A DNA stretch of 64,000 nt from positions 1 to 64,000 of the forward strand of contig SNVD02001254.1 in the NCBI GenBank assembly GCA_013180625.2. Reading direction: 5' to 3'. Shown piece by piece: positions 47,301 to 58,470 of this stretch. Every line of letters starts with the position of its first letter. Within the stretch, counting starts at the first letter, position 1. The translations under genes were made by a program, and so were the position numbers. The DNA is from Boswellia sacra (taxonomy: Eukaryota > Streptophyta > Magnoliopsida > Sapindales > Burseraceae). The notes under the pieces are model-generated. The model was not told where the DNA came from, did not search any database, and worked only from the letters and a program-made list of their open reading frames with translations.

Positions 47301-47484
47301 GAACAGTGCATCAAGTTCACAAAAGTTGCAATGCCAGCAGGAGAACAAGTGTGTTGAGCACAGAGGGGTTGTCTGGTGGTGCACCATATGCAATGTGAGC
47401 TGCACTTGTATGCAAAACATGGAAAGCCACCTTAAAGGAAGCAAGCACTTGGCAAAAGTTAGACAACTGAATGGTGGGTCATGA
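44319..47484 (+). CDS. HVA22/TB2-DP1 protein with two U1-type zinc fingers and expanded repeat linker, copy D
   Basis: Exons 44319-44374, 44526-44552, 44977-45099, 45535-45782, 45949-46034, 46675-47484; open for 449 codons. The membrane domain is the most diverged of the array (WDVFALVYPL, FFLFEHAFGMLLQW). Both fingers keep their ligands (CPLCQVTTESVTTRNSHLEE plus H; CTICNVSCTCMQNMESHLKG plus H). Between them, roughly residues 257-368, a 15-residue unit of the type KAKNQPATKAAYEEV is repeated about 7.5 times, which makes this copy about 90 residues longer than A or B. Exon 5 has two acceptors 12 bases apart. The final micro-exon of copy A is absent here, the place being taken by an insertion, so the stop at 47482-47484 is the natural end. 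Confidence 0.85.
46900..47235 (+). repeat. coding 45-bp minisatellite in copy D linker
   Basis: Units of 45 bp (one of 42) with the landmark AAAGCAAAGAACCAGCC recur about every 45 bp. Copies A and B have one degenerate unit at the same place. The in-frame period lengthens the Lys/Ala/Glu-rich linker without breaking the frame. Confidence 0.9.
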
Positions 47485-49356
47485 CTGCACTTACTAACGT
47501 ATGACATTATGTTAGTAAGATCCAGTACGTTACCAATTGGATTTTTGTCTGCTACTGTTATAACATTACCCATTACTATTAACATCTTCTAGTAATGTTG
47601 ACAGGATTTACTCCCACAAACCAAGCCATCCCTCTGAACCACTTTTTAATATTCACGTATGACTTACTGTGATGGTTCGTACTTAATTAGAGATGGCAAA
47701 AAAGACCCAGGGATACAGGGACCGTGAGGATCCAACCTGTTAGGAGTGGGGATGAAAGATTATGATACGAGGATAGGGTGGGGATGGGGCAAATGTATTA
47801 TCCCTGTTTTTAAACGGGGTGGAGATGGAGATTATATAATCTAATCCGTCTCGTTCCAATCCCCATTAAAATTTAAAATAATGGGCGGTGGGTTTCGAAA
47901 TAATATAAGTAGTGAAAGAAAAATGGATGTGGCGGTACCAAATTTATTAATTAAGTGCCAAAAGCTTTTCTCATTTAACTTTAATAAAAGTTTGAAGTCC
48001 ATCCTCTTTCTTTATTCTTCTAGGTCTTTGTTCGTCTCCGTTTACTTCCTCAAGTATTTCTCTGGCACCTAAACTTCTTCACTCTTTCTTTAGACTTTCT
48101 CTAACCTTTCTCAAGCTTTCTTGGAAGAGTTTAGATTGTGAGTTGCTTTGAAGGGTTTAAAGGTAAGAAGAAGAAGAAGAATGATATAGAGAGTTTAGAA
48201 ATTTAAATATCTATAGATATAAAGTAGGCATTACGGAAATTTAAATAATATATATGTATGAATATTGTTTTATTGTCCGTGGGTTTGAGATGGGATTGAG
48301 ATGAGAAACCATCAAATTTCAAGACTTTTCCGGCCAAGTTTTCATCTTATCAAGTACGAATCATTTGTATATATGTGGATACTTGAAATACCCATTAAAA
48401 TATTCTATATGTTTAGACCTTTGTTCAACATGGTGGAAACATATTGATTAGTGTTTCTCTTTTATATTTTTCTGATCATTTGTTTGTTTAGATAACAAGC
48501 ACCATATTTGAAATTGCTCCTTACTTGTATTTAGTATTAAATAATAATAATAATAATAATACTAAATAGATATTTATAATGAATATGAATTTAATGATTA
48601 AGTTTAACATATTTATTATGTTAAATAGATATATTGTTAATTTTTATTTTGTATGATTTTAGTTGACTTACTGTCATAATGACTAGTCTTCTGTTTCTTT
48701 TAACCCCTATAGATGAGGATTTTTTAACTTAAAATGTTAGACATTCATCTTATTTGATTTAATAGTATAAAGAGTTACATGTTTGAGAATATGAGTTTTG
48801 AAGTTTTGATTTTGCTAATGACATTGAACGAGATAAATGCCCGGAAAGTTTGACTTGAAACACCTAGGAAAATACAATAAATGAACAGCAATAAGACTTT
48901 GAGAAAGTTTTTTTTTTTTTTTTTTCATTGATCTTAAGAAAGTTTCCTCTTTTTTATAAAGTAGACATCAAAACTTTAGCTTCAAGCTTGTTTATCTCCG
49001 GGCCGGCGTCTTGCAATTAACAAAGAATAACAATCAGAGCAACCCTAATCTAGGATTCTTGTCCACAACATCAGCCGCTGCTGTTGGCTTATAACGGTTG
49101 CTATTGTATAAAATTCATTGGTCATCGGCAAAATTTAGAGCAAGAACTGCTTAAGATGCTTCGATAATCAACATATTGAATTCTATTAATCATTCTCTTA
49201 ATTTATTTGCTCCAATTAAGTTTCCATTATGCGTGAATGAACATAAAAATTGGAGAGAGAGGAATCCGCATAGAAGAGAGATTTGATTGGTAATTTATTG
49301 AAGTGATCAGAAGAAGTTGCAGAATAGAATTTAATTACAGTCATTATAACCATGTT
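47485..49356. other. intergenic between copy D and the MMSDH gene, with hAT-like fragment
   Basis: 47485-47688 matches the 3' flank of the other copies. At about 47690 this is interrupted by AGAGATGGCAAAAAA followed by GGGGATGGGG-type motifs, like the left end of a TAGGGATGGCAA hAT element. Similarity to the array flank resumes near 48670 (ATGACTAGTCTTCT), so about 980 bp is inserted; no clean right end or duplication was found. 48720-49356 is the space between convergent genes; nothing seen apart from an AT-rich 3' region and a T run at 48910-48927. Confidence 0.5.
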
Positions 49357-52300
49357 TTACTTCTGAGAAGTTGGCATTGCCAGTGAAACTGCGCTGCCCC
49401 CAGGTAAATCCTTCCATTGTTGAGTAACAGTTTTGATCTGAGTGAAAAAGTTAACTCCAGCCTTGCCTGTAATTAAATTCATGAATTCAAGAAATCAACC
49501 ACATTTTCCCAGATTTATGCAAGTGGTACAATTGAATTAAAAAAAAAAGCCCATGGTAAGAATGGGAAGAAAAGAAGCAAATGTTCGTTGGGAAATTACC
49601 ATAGAAATTAAGATCCCCTGCAAAAGATGCCTTCGAGCCAGTGAATGAGAAAAAGGGCAATGGAACTGGTATTGGAACATTGATGCCAACCTGGGTCAGT
49701 GTCAGAGCAAACATGTTAAGCGTTTTACATGAAGCACCAAGCAGAGATGACCTTGCTTTAGTTGAACTATCTATTATTAGAATTTAAATAAAAACATGCG
49801 GCCAGGACTATTCAATCTATTTTGACAATGAACTATTTGCGTCCATTGGTCTCGGCATAAAATTTCAACTAAAAACAGGGCAAACATATGGCATGCGAAG
49901 TGACTCTGTATAAGCAAGCTTGACTACACGGTTGAAGCATATAATTAGCGTTATCCCATTATGCGTGACTTCCAAAAAGAAGAAATGAGACATGTTGAAG
50001 ACAGTTGATTTTACCTGCCCAGCCTCAATTTCGGTTTGGAATTTCCTTGCAGCTATACCAGATGATGTAAATATAGAAGCTCCATTACCATATCTGTAAA
50101 ATATTTTCAGAATGTAACGTCCAAAAGGAACCATAATAATTTAAGGATAAAGAAGCTACGATATAGAACGAACTTATTTTTGTTGACGATGCTAATGGCT
50201 TCTTCCAAGCTGTCAGCCTAAATGTCAACAGGAATGCCCAAAATATGCCACTGTTATTGCCATATCAAGTGCAGAGAAGCTAAATAAGCAGAGAAACATA
50301 AAAAGGAGTAATCAACGCACCCGCATGCAAAGGAGAACTGGGCCAAAGATTTCCTCCTGCAAAGCAAGATACAAAATTGTGAAGTTTATGTTAAGTTCAA
50401 TGTCCAAATCTCTTATTCCAAGTAGAATAATAGAACTGTTGTTGGCTTCAAATCACATAGTAAAAGTTAGTGGAAGGTAACAATCGTACCTTGTAACATT
50501 CCATGTCAGGTGTGACATCAGCTAAGATAGTGGGACCAATAAAATTGCCGCGCTCATATCCTGGAACCTGTTTGTCACCCATAGAAGACACACTAGTTTC
50601 AGTTTTAACAGAAAGTTTTTGTTAAAGAACTTAATGCGTTTGATTAATGCATAACAGTTAAGAGGATGAAATTGAAGGCCAGGCTCACTATTTACCTTCT
50701 CCTTCTGCCTGCTGGCTTCACCTAAGTGCTGAGAGGAGGGTGGAAGCTAAAGTCTAATAATTTTGATTTAGTTATCCCTTTCATAAGAGAAAAGGTGATG
50801 AAGTTTTGATAGAGAGAAAGCCAAAGTGGAGGAAGGAGAGAGAGAAACCAGAAGAAGTTTGTCACCCCTCGAGCTTACAATCCCATTTGAGAGTAGGTGT
50901 AAAGTCAAATTCATGCCTAGCCAAAGTGCTAGAACACTCAATTGTGCATTAATGTTTTCTGATTTTAAATTATCATTAAGTATAATTATGATGGGACTTC
51001 CATAGTTACAATGAAGAAGTTGAACTAATACTACTAGATAAGATAAGTTGTTAAACTAATATATTGGCTGATTATAACATATGCTATTTCTAGCCTTTAC
51101 TTATTATAACATATTAAATTTACCTTTTCACAATTTATTCACCATTTGAAAACTTTCAGTACGTTTTAAATGCTCCTTATGTAACAATTAATGGGTAAAT
51201 TCAAAAGAATAATGTATAAAAGTATAGTTAAATCATCCATATCCTGGTACCTAAAGTGTCTTGAAGAAGCTACAAATAATCTGTGAAAAGATTAAAATAC
51301 CACTATATTCCTCCCATCAAGCAGTAGCCTGGCACCACTTCCAACACCGCTTTCAATTAATCGGCATATCCGTTCCTTGGCCTATCAGTGGTAGAAATAT
51401 TCCCAAGCAAATTAGCGATTGAAACTTACACGAGACCATATTAGAAGGTAAATGATGAGTATGGAAAAATTGCAATTGGCCAATACAAAACTATATGATC
51501 AGTAGTTCCCATAATAATGCATAACTAAACTTGTTGAAAGCAAGACAGTTAAAATTGACAGAGCTAGTGCTGAAGAGATGGAAATTCCTGAATTGCACAC
51601 TAACCTGCTTACTAATAACTGGACCAAGGTCTGCATCAGGTACCATTCCAGCATTTACTTTAAGAGCTTTGGCACACTCCACTAGTTTCTCCTCCCTGGA
51701 AAATGTCAAAATTGAAGTGCACCATACTTTGATATCCATTTCAATCATTGAAGTCTATTCCAAGAAATCTTGTTTTAAATGTGTATTCAAAACAGTGCTA
51801 GGATAATCATATGGAATGGTAACTTGAGATATTCACAATTAAGTACATAAAGAGAAACATGCCAGCAAAAGGGGATAAAATCCCTTGTAGTGCATGAAAA
51901 CCAATGAAATTAGAGAATTTAGGACACAAAATACCATGATTTTGAACCTCCAACGAAAACTACAGTGCTCAGCGCCATGCATCTCTGTCCAGCAGCACCA
52001 AAACCAGCAGCAACCAAAGCATTTAAAGTAGCATCCATGCTTGCATCCGGCAGTACAATTCCATGATTTTTGGCTCCCATGTTGGACTAGCAGAACAGTT
52101 AATCAAGGCAGTAAATTGACATCAACTTCAACCAACATGGTTAAAGAGCAAATTGTCTACCCTATAAGAGAAATAGCATGTTTACAAGAGCAAATAAAAT
52201 GCACTTACTTGAACACGTTTACCTTTAGCTGATCCTCTTGCATATATGTGCATCCCAGCCTTTACAAATAAGGTCAAAACATCAAGAACACAACTACAAA

Positions 52301-54102
52301 TAAAACAATTATTACCATGATAGACGCGAATACAAGAAGAAGAAAATAAAGACCAACAGCTTGATGATTCAGCATACCTTGGTTAAACATATTCACACAA
52401 ACAGTTTGTAGAAGGATGGAATTATATGTATACAATTTCTAAACCTTAAAAAAATGCCACTACATATGCATTTCATTAAATAAAGCTGTAAAACAGATCT
52501 AACAACTTTTAGAAAAATTAATGACCTTATTGAATATTCACTATTCATATATTGTGGGTTCACTTATAACATATGCAAAGATGTGGATGGTGTTAGGGTT
52601 TGAAACTAAAAAAGTATATGGCTCTGATGTAATACGGGTGAAACAGAAAACTGTAACAACCACAGTATCAAGACTACATAAAAGTTTAGACAAAAACTAC
52701 AAACATTTCATATTCAGAAAAAAAAAGGAAAAAAATGTAATTTTGAAAATAAAAATATCTATACCAAAAAGTGGTGGCCTAGAAAGTAGAAACATCATAC
52801 GATGAACTACTGGATAGTTGGAAGAAAGAAATAATCAACATGCAAAAGAAAATTTCAGAGGTCTTTAGATATTACGCATTGGAGAAACTGAGAAAGCCTT
52901 TATTCTTTATTTATAAGATCTCTTGCTATAAGCTTTCAGTGGGATCAAAAACCATATTACTTCTAAATCATTTCTACTTCTTTACAAAATATTTCGACAT
53001 ACACTATAAGGTATGCACTGATACTATTACACTGCATACTAACAAATAAATTCAGTAATATACAACATAGATGGCCGTCAAGCACAGAAGGATGAACCCA
53101 ATTCTATATATTTGAATGCTTTATAAACCCCGAGAAACTTGCACAATATTTAGACAATTCTGTAAACTATAAGATGATTTTAACCCAAAAAGCTACAAAT
53201 CACATAATTGTTCCCTCTATGGTTCTACTAGCTATACAATTAAATAACTCCCTAAACAATCCTCCTGTTTCTTCTTCTATACCACAAAGTGCACACACAA
53301 CTCCGTAATACAGCAACAGGATGATCCCCATATTCCCCACCTACAAGGCTGAAACTATATAATTTCCAAAAAGAAATGTCCTATCAGCCAGGAAAGTAAA
53401 AATTTAGTTAGAAAAAGATCAAACTTGAGAAGAAAATTATCCATAAAAAGGTTATAATAATCAACAAAATGTTGAGCCTCAAAACAAAGAAAGCAATCTA
53501 AACAGTTCCTTTCATATATAAGCACAAATATATATAACATCACATATACCTATATTTATATGTTGATGCATGGAGGTTTGCATTATCGATTTGGAATAAC
53601 GTTATTAATGTTTATTAGTTTAGTGTTGTGTACCGAAAGCATAATATGAATATGGAATTCAAGAAGCTGAGTTCAATCCTGTAGCTTACAATATTTGAAC
53701 CAACAAATGATATAGCTCTGATATCATCATCATCACAAATAGCATTCACAATATCCTGCCAAAAAGTGAAGACAATATAAAAACCAATTTCGTTTGTAAT
53801 GCTCCAGTTAGCACCATTAATTCATAAAAACATCACAATTTCAGGTCTTAAACAAAAATGTGAAAAAGGAATTGCTTTTCGATGGACATATGATGAGAAT
53901 CAGTGATATTCTAGATTTTCTTCAAAGCAATTTCAATGAATCATTCAACATCTTAACCTGAAGATCAATTAAATATTTTACATGATATCCATAAATTTGT
54001 TTACTAAATCAGAACATACATTGGTTCCATGTACAATATTCAAAACACCATTAGGCAAACCAGCCTCCATGGCTAACTCTGCAAGCATTATAGAAGCCCC
54101 TA

Positions 54103-54137
<35 letters not shown>

Positions 54138-57100
54138 CTATTTTAGGTAAAAGCATGAAAATTGAAGAGTTAATCAGATATGATATATAATGCTGAAAAC
54201 AAGGTTCCATACACTTAGTAAAGGAAGAAAATAACAAAACCATTGCCAATCCCTTGATTCCTAATCATAATAATACAATGTTTTCCTTTGGACGGCAACA
54301 TCATTTTCAGGCCAAAGAAGGATCTCTGTGATGCCATAGGATATATAATTCAACACTACTGTGAAGCAGTGATGCTACAATGATTTTATAGAGCATGAAA
54401 ATTGTAACAACCCTAATTTTCCTAGGGTTATATGAGTCATTATAGAATTAGTCTAGGATAATAATTATGACTATAATAAGTTAAAAAAAAAAAGGAAAAA
54501 GAAAAGAGTATTATTTATATTTAAATTAGAAGTTTTATTCCTTTAGGATACCTTAACCCTATCTAGTATATAAACAATATTATAATATTGCAAATAGAAT
54601 TTCTAACGTAAAAATTTTAGGAGAGGCTTTGGAACTCAGAGATTTCAAGGTAAGATTATATTTCTTTTAGTTTGATTTAATAATCTTTATTAGAATTATT
54701 TTTATTGTCTAGATTTGTGCTAGGGTTTCTGCAGAGAATTTATGAACAGCTTAGGATTTTCGAATTTTTTTGGATATTTACAATTCGATTTTCAGCCTGG
54801 TTTTTTTATATGTTATTATAGACATGTATATGAATGTATAAAATTTTATTTCACAAAAAAATATTAAGATTTCAATTTATTACGAATTTTTGAACTCTCT
54901 GTTGAAAATCTGGAAAATACTGTAATTTCTGGATGTTGCGAATTTCGGAATTTTTTTTCATGTGCTAGAGGAGTCAGAAATTCCTCAAATTTTATATGCG
55001 GCTTCTTCAAGATAATATATACGTTTCTGTAAATTTTCACGATTTTTAAATGTGTAGAATAATTGTTATGAAATTTTGAGTTCGAAATGTTTTAATCTGA
55101 AAATTCTGAACAGAATTGACTGGCAGAAAACAAAAATCATTTAAAAATAGTTTCTGAACGTAATTTGCTTTGAAAAATTTTCAGTTGAATACTTCATGTG
55201 TCTAGTTCGCCTCTGCAAAATTCTAGGTTAATCAGATTAGGATATAATTTTCTAAAATTTCTGGAATGAGCTCTGTTCTGGGTATCGGACTTAGACAGAA
55301 CGGTTTGTCTATGAATTTTAAGGGAATTTTGTAGAACAATTGAGGTTTTGAGATCATGAATTTATCAAGATGTTTTCTGGTTATGTCTTAGGACAATCGT
55401 TGGACGAGTAGCAGCTAGGATATTTATCTTTTCGGATCGATCAAGGTAAGTAACATCATACATGTACTATGGTTAAAGTGTAATGTGTTCTTAATAAATA
55501 TTTTGATTTGTTAGAACATATTTTTATATGATATTATATGAATTATTTTCTGTTTTAGAATGAAAATTATGGAATTAGAGTTTTAGCAAAGTGTTTAAAT
55601 TGATTCTCAAAAACTGTTTTCATGTTAAAGGCAGTTTTTAGTGAAAGGAACTTTTGACAATTCTTATTATTATCTATGAAAAGTTATTTGTGTATGTACT
55701 TTGAGGATTGTGTGATTTGCAATGGTTTTTTTTGAAATGTTTTGACTCATTGTCCTTAGTATCGATATGAATTCTGAACCCAGCTGTAGTATTAGTGTGC
55801 ACACGACTTTTGGACTGGGTCACCGGGGATACAGATGACATACTTTTGGACTGGATCACTGGGGATACAGGTGACATACTTTTGGACCGGGTCACCGGGG
55901 ATACAGGTGACATATTTTTGGGCTGGGTCACCGGGATTACAGGTGACATATTTCTGTGCCGGGTCACCGGGATTACGGGTGACACTATGTGACATGAGTC
56001 GATAAATGTCTTTTTTATCTCTAATGATTGTGAATGACTTCTTTGATCGTAAATGTTATAAATGTTTATAACTCCGTTTTATTAAGATATGATGTTTTTA
56101 TAATTGTTTTAAGATACTAATGGTTGTGTATGATTTTACTTACTGAGTTGACGGCTCACCCCTCGTCTCTAACATTTTTGCATAGTAGTCTCGAAAGTTA
56201 GTGGTTGGACTTGCTGATTGATGTCGAGACTTAAGTTCAGATTTTTTTTTTTATTTACAATTGTGTTTGGAACTTTAGATTGTAAGACTTTGTTTTGATT
56301 AGAGAGACATTAAATATATTGTTCGGTTCATTTTTTTCTAATAAGAGGGATTATTGAAGTATTGTTTAGATATGTATTATTAGTGATTTCTTATTATTTT
56401 AGCAATGTATGTGTTCCGATTTTGGGGCGTTACAAAAATTGAACAGTTAATCAGATATGAGATATATAAATATATAATGCCAAAATCAAGGTAAAAAATT
56501 GTAATTACCTGGATCCTTTTCTGATGGCTTTAGGACAAAGGTATTACCACATGTAATGGCTACAGGGAACATCTGCAATAGTGGAATAAACCAAACTGTT
56601 AAATGAAGAATCTTCATTTCAAGAACTGATTAATTGAGAGACACTAAACCCTTATAATGTCCTTAGCTTGTGAATAAAGAAGATAAACATAAAAAATAGA
56701 TAGAAGTCATTAATTCTAGCAAACTCTTTCTATTCATCTTAATCAAGATGTTCAACCTTTTGAATAAGAATGATAACAGACAAAAGCATTGCAATCATCA
56801 AATGCAGTATGCTTATAAAGAAAAACCATGGTTGAAAGGAAAAGAGAAGAAGCAACATAATGGAGATGAATCTGATAGTGAGTTTACCCATAAGGGAATC
56901 ATTGCTGGGAAGTTGAATGGACAAATCCCAGCACAAACGCCAAGAGGCTCTCTAATGCTGTAAGTATCAATTCCATTTGACACATTGGGGACATATTCGC
57001 CCATCGTTAGAGTTGCCATTCCACATGCATGTTCCACCACCTCTGGATGAAAAGTAGTGCAAAAGAATCAGAGACCTCAACTATAAAAGTTTGAGCTCAA

Positions 57101-58259
57101 CCATCTTCACATCATGAAATCTAGCCAAATAACAAAGTCTAGACCATGGAAACTCACCTAAACCACGAAACACGTCTCCTTGTGCATCCTTCAAGGTCTT
57201 TCCCTGTTCAGTTGTAATATTCAAGGCGAGTTTGTCCTAAAATATGATTGCAGTGGTTTTCATTACACAAGAGTTTCCAAATTAATTGAATAAAAATTGA
57301 AACACAAATAAAAAATTCAGACTCATGACAAGCATACCATGTCTCTCTGAATGAGCTCTTGCAGCTTGAACATGATTCGCTGGCGGGTTGTCACTGGTGT
57401 GTTCCGCCATGAAGGAAAAGCCTGCTTTGCGGCAGAAACTGCAGCTTTAAACTCTTCAGTCGTAGTCAAAGGAACCTGAGAAACAACCTCTTGTGTTGCC
57501 TATTGCCAAATCATAAATCCATTAGACCGTATAAAACATTCAACTTTCCGTTGCAACACAAGCTTAGTAATGAACAGGCATGTACTCACAGGGTTTATAA
57601 CACCTATGGTGGTCGACGATTGTGAATCAACAAAAGCACCTCCAATAAGATTGGGAACCCTCTGAACCAATAAGAAACCAAAAAAATGAGATGAATTACA
57701 AGTAATGAAAAAATGTCAGTGTTTGTCTATCAAAGCAAATAAAAAAAAAAAAAAAGAATCAATCATAAGGCTGAGGCTGAGATTTAATTGTGTTAGGGAA
57801 TGATTCTAAAATCTTTCAAAACATCAACCAAGTTCATTTCACCAGCAACTTGCTTATTTGAAAAAAAAAAATCTAATTTAATTTTTTAAAATAATAATAA
57901 AAAATTCCATTTCAAATTTTCCTACAAATTTTATCTCCGTTTTACATAAAGCTTAGATAAATTCATATTCATTAAAATTGAACAGAATAAGTTAAAATCC
58001 AAGAAAGCAACCAAAAATGAAGATGAATGTGGAGAAAGAAAGAGAGAGAGAATACGAGTGGCTTGCGGTGAGTTGAAGAAGGCTCAGCAGCTGTAGAAAA
58101 CTTAGCGAAAATCTGAGGCCTCGCAGCCTTCAAATTCCTCACTTCAAATTCCAAATTCCAATCCAATTAACAAACTTTGAAATGAAACTATAAATTGACG
58201 AAATAAAGAGCGCAAATTAAAATTTTACCTCGTTGAAGAGAAGACAATCGCATCAACAT
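49357..58259 (-). CDS. ALDH6B2: methylmalonate-semialdehyde dehydrogenase (acylating), mitochondrial, ALDH6 family
   Basis: Nineteen coding exons on the minus strand: 58229-58259, 58056-58141, 57590-57661, 57338-57499, 57158-57236, 56888-57042, 56509-56572, 54020-54099, 53690-53755, 52209-52259, 51935-52086, 51605-51695, 51301-51381, 50490-50567, 50321-50356, 50174-50217, 50015-50093, 49600-49690, 49357-49466. They sum to 1608 nt, 535 residues, in one frame with GT/AG introns. The enzyme converts malonate or methylmalonate semialdehyde to acetyl- or propionyl-CoA in valine and pyrimidine breakdown. An Arg-rich presequence ([20 protein letters not shown]) fits mitochondrial import. Motifs: [38 protein letters not shown], and [11 protein letters not shown] with the catalytic Cys. 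The intron between 54099 and 56509 holds a solo LTR. Sequence looks fully functional. Confidence 0.95.
54104..54134 (-). repeat. 31-base poly-A, poly-T tract of a splice acceptor
   Basis: On the coding (minus) strand this is an unbroken run of T immediately before the GTAG acceptor of the exon 54020-54099, so it serves as the polypyrimidine tract. Confidence 0.85.
54403..56434 (-). mobile_element. solo LTR of a Ty3/gypsy element in MMSDH intron (2032 bp)
   Basis: Begins TGTAACAACCC and ends GGGGCGTTACA; flanked by a perfect 5-bp duplication AAAAT (54398-54402, 56435-56439). No internal domain. Minus-strand start TGTAACGCCCC resembles the start of the Tekay LTR in this window (TGTAATATCC), so minus orientation and a Tekay-like origin are inferred. 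It contains a five-unit 36-bp array. Confidence 0.85.
55807..55985. repeat. 36-bp tandem repeat with inverted motif, 5 copies, in solo LTR
   Basis: Units start at 55807, 55843, 55879, 55915 and 55951. Each holds GTCACC and GGTGAC (or GATGAC) about nine bases apart, so each unit can form a small hairpin. The sequence within is CACCGGGGATACAGGTGACA or a close variant. Confidence 0.92.
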
Positions 58260-58470
58260 TTTTTTTGGTTAATTTTAGAATTATTATTGTTGTTGTTGAG
58301 TGAATCTGCTGTTGATACAGAGTGTCTGATAGATACTCTTTATGAGTGCTGACTATTTAAGTTTCATACGAAGAGAGAGAGAGAGAGAGTGGAGGTGCGT
58401 GCGTTAGTGAATTAGTACGTGGATTGGTTAAGTCACTTGATAGTTTATATAATTAATTATGACGAATTTC
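58260..58470 (-). promoter_or_regulatory. 5' UTR and proximal promoter of MMSDH gene
   Basis: Upstream of the ATG (minus strand) there is a short leader, a TATA-like CTTAAATAG at about 58345-58353 and a GA-rich tract at 58371-58391. Position and composition fit a plant core promoter; this is inference only. Confidence 0.35.

Noticed and set aside
46793..47320. 175-codon frame antisense to copy D
   Set aside because: Mirror of the in-frame coding minisatellite; repeat-driven, no independent support.
52521..52805. 94-codon plus-strand frame in an MMSDH intron
   Set aside because: AT-rich intron sequence on the non-coding strand with no similarity.
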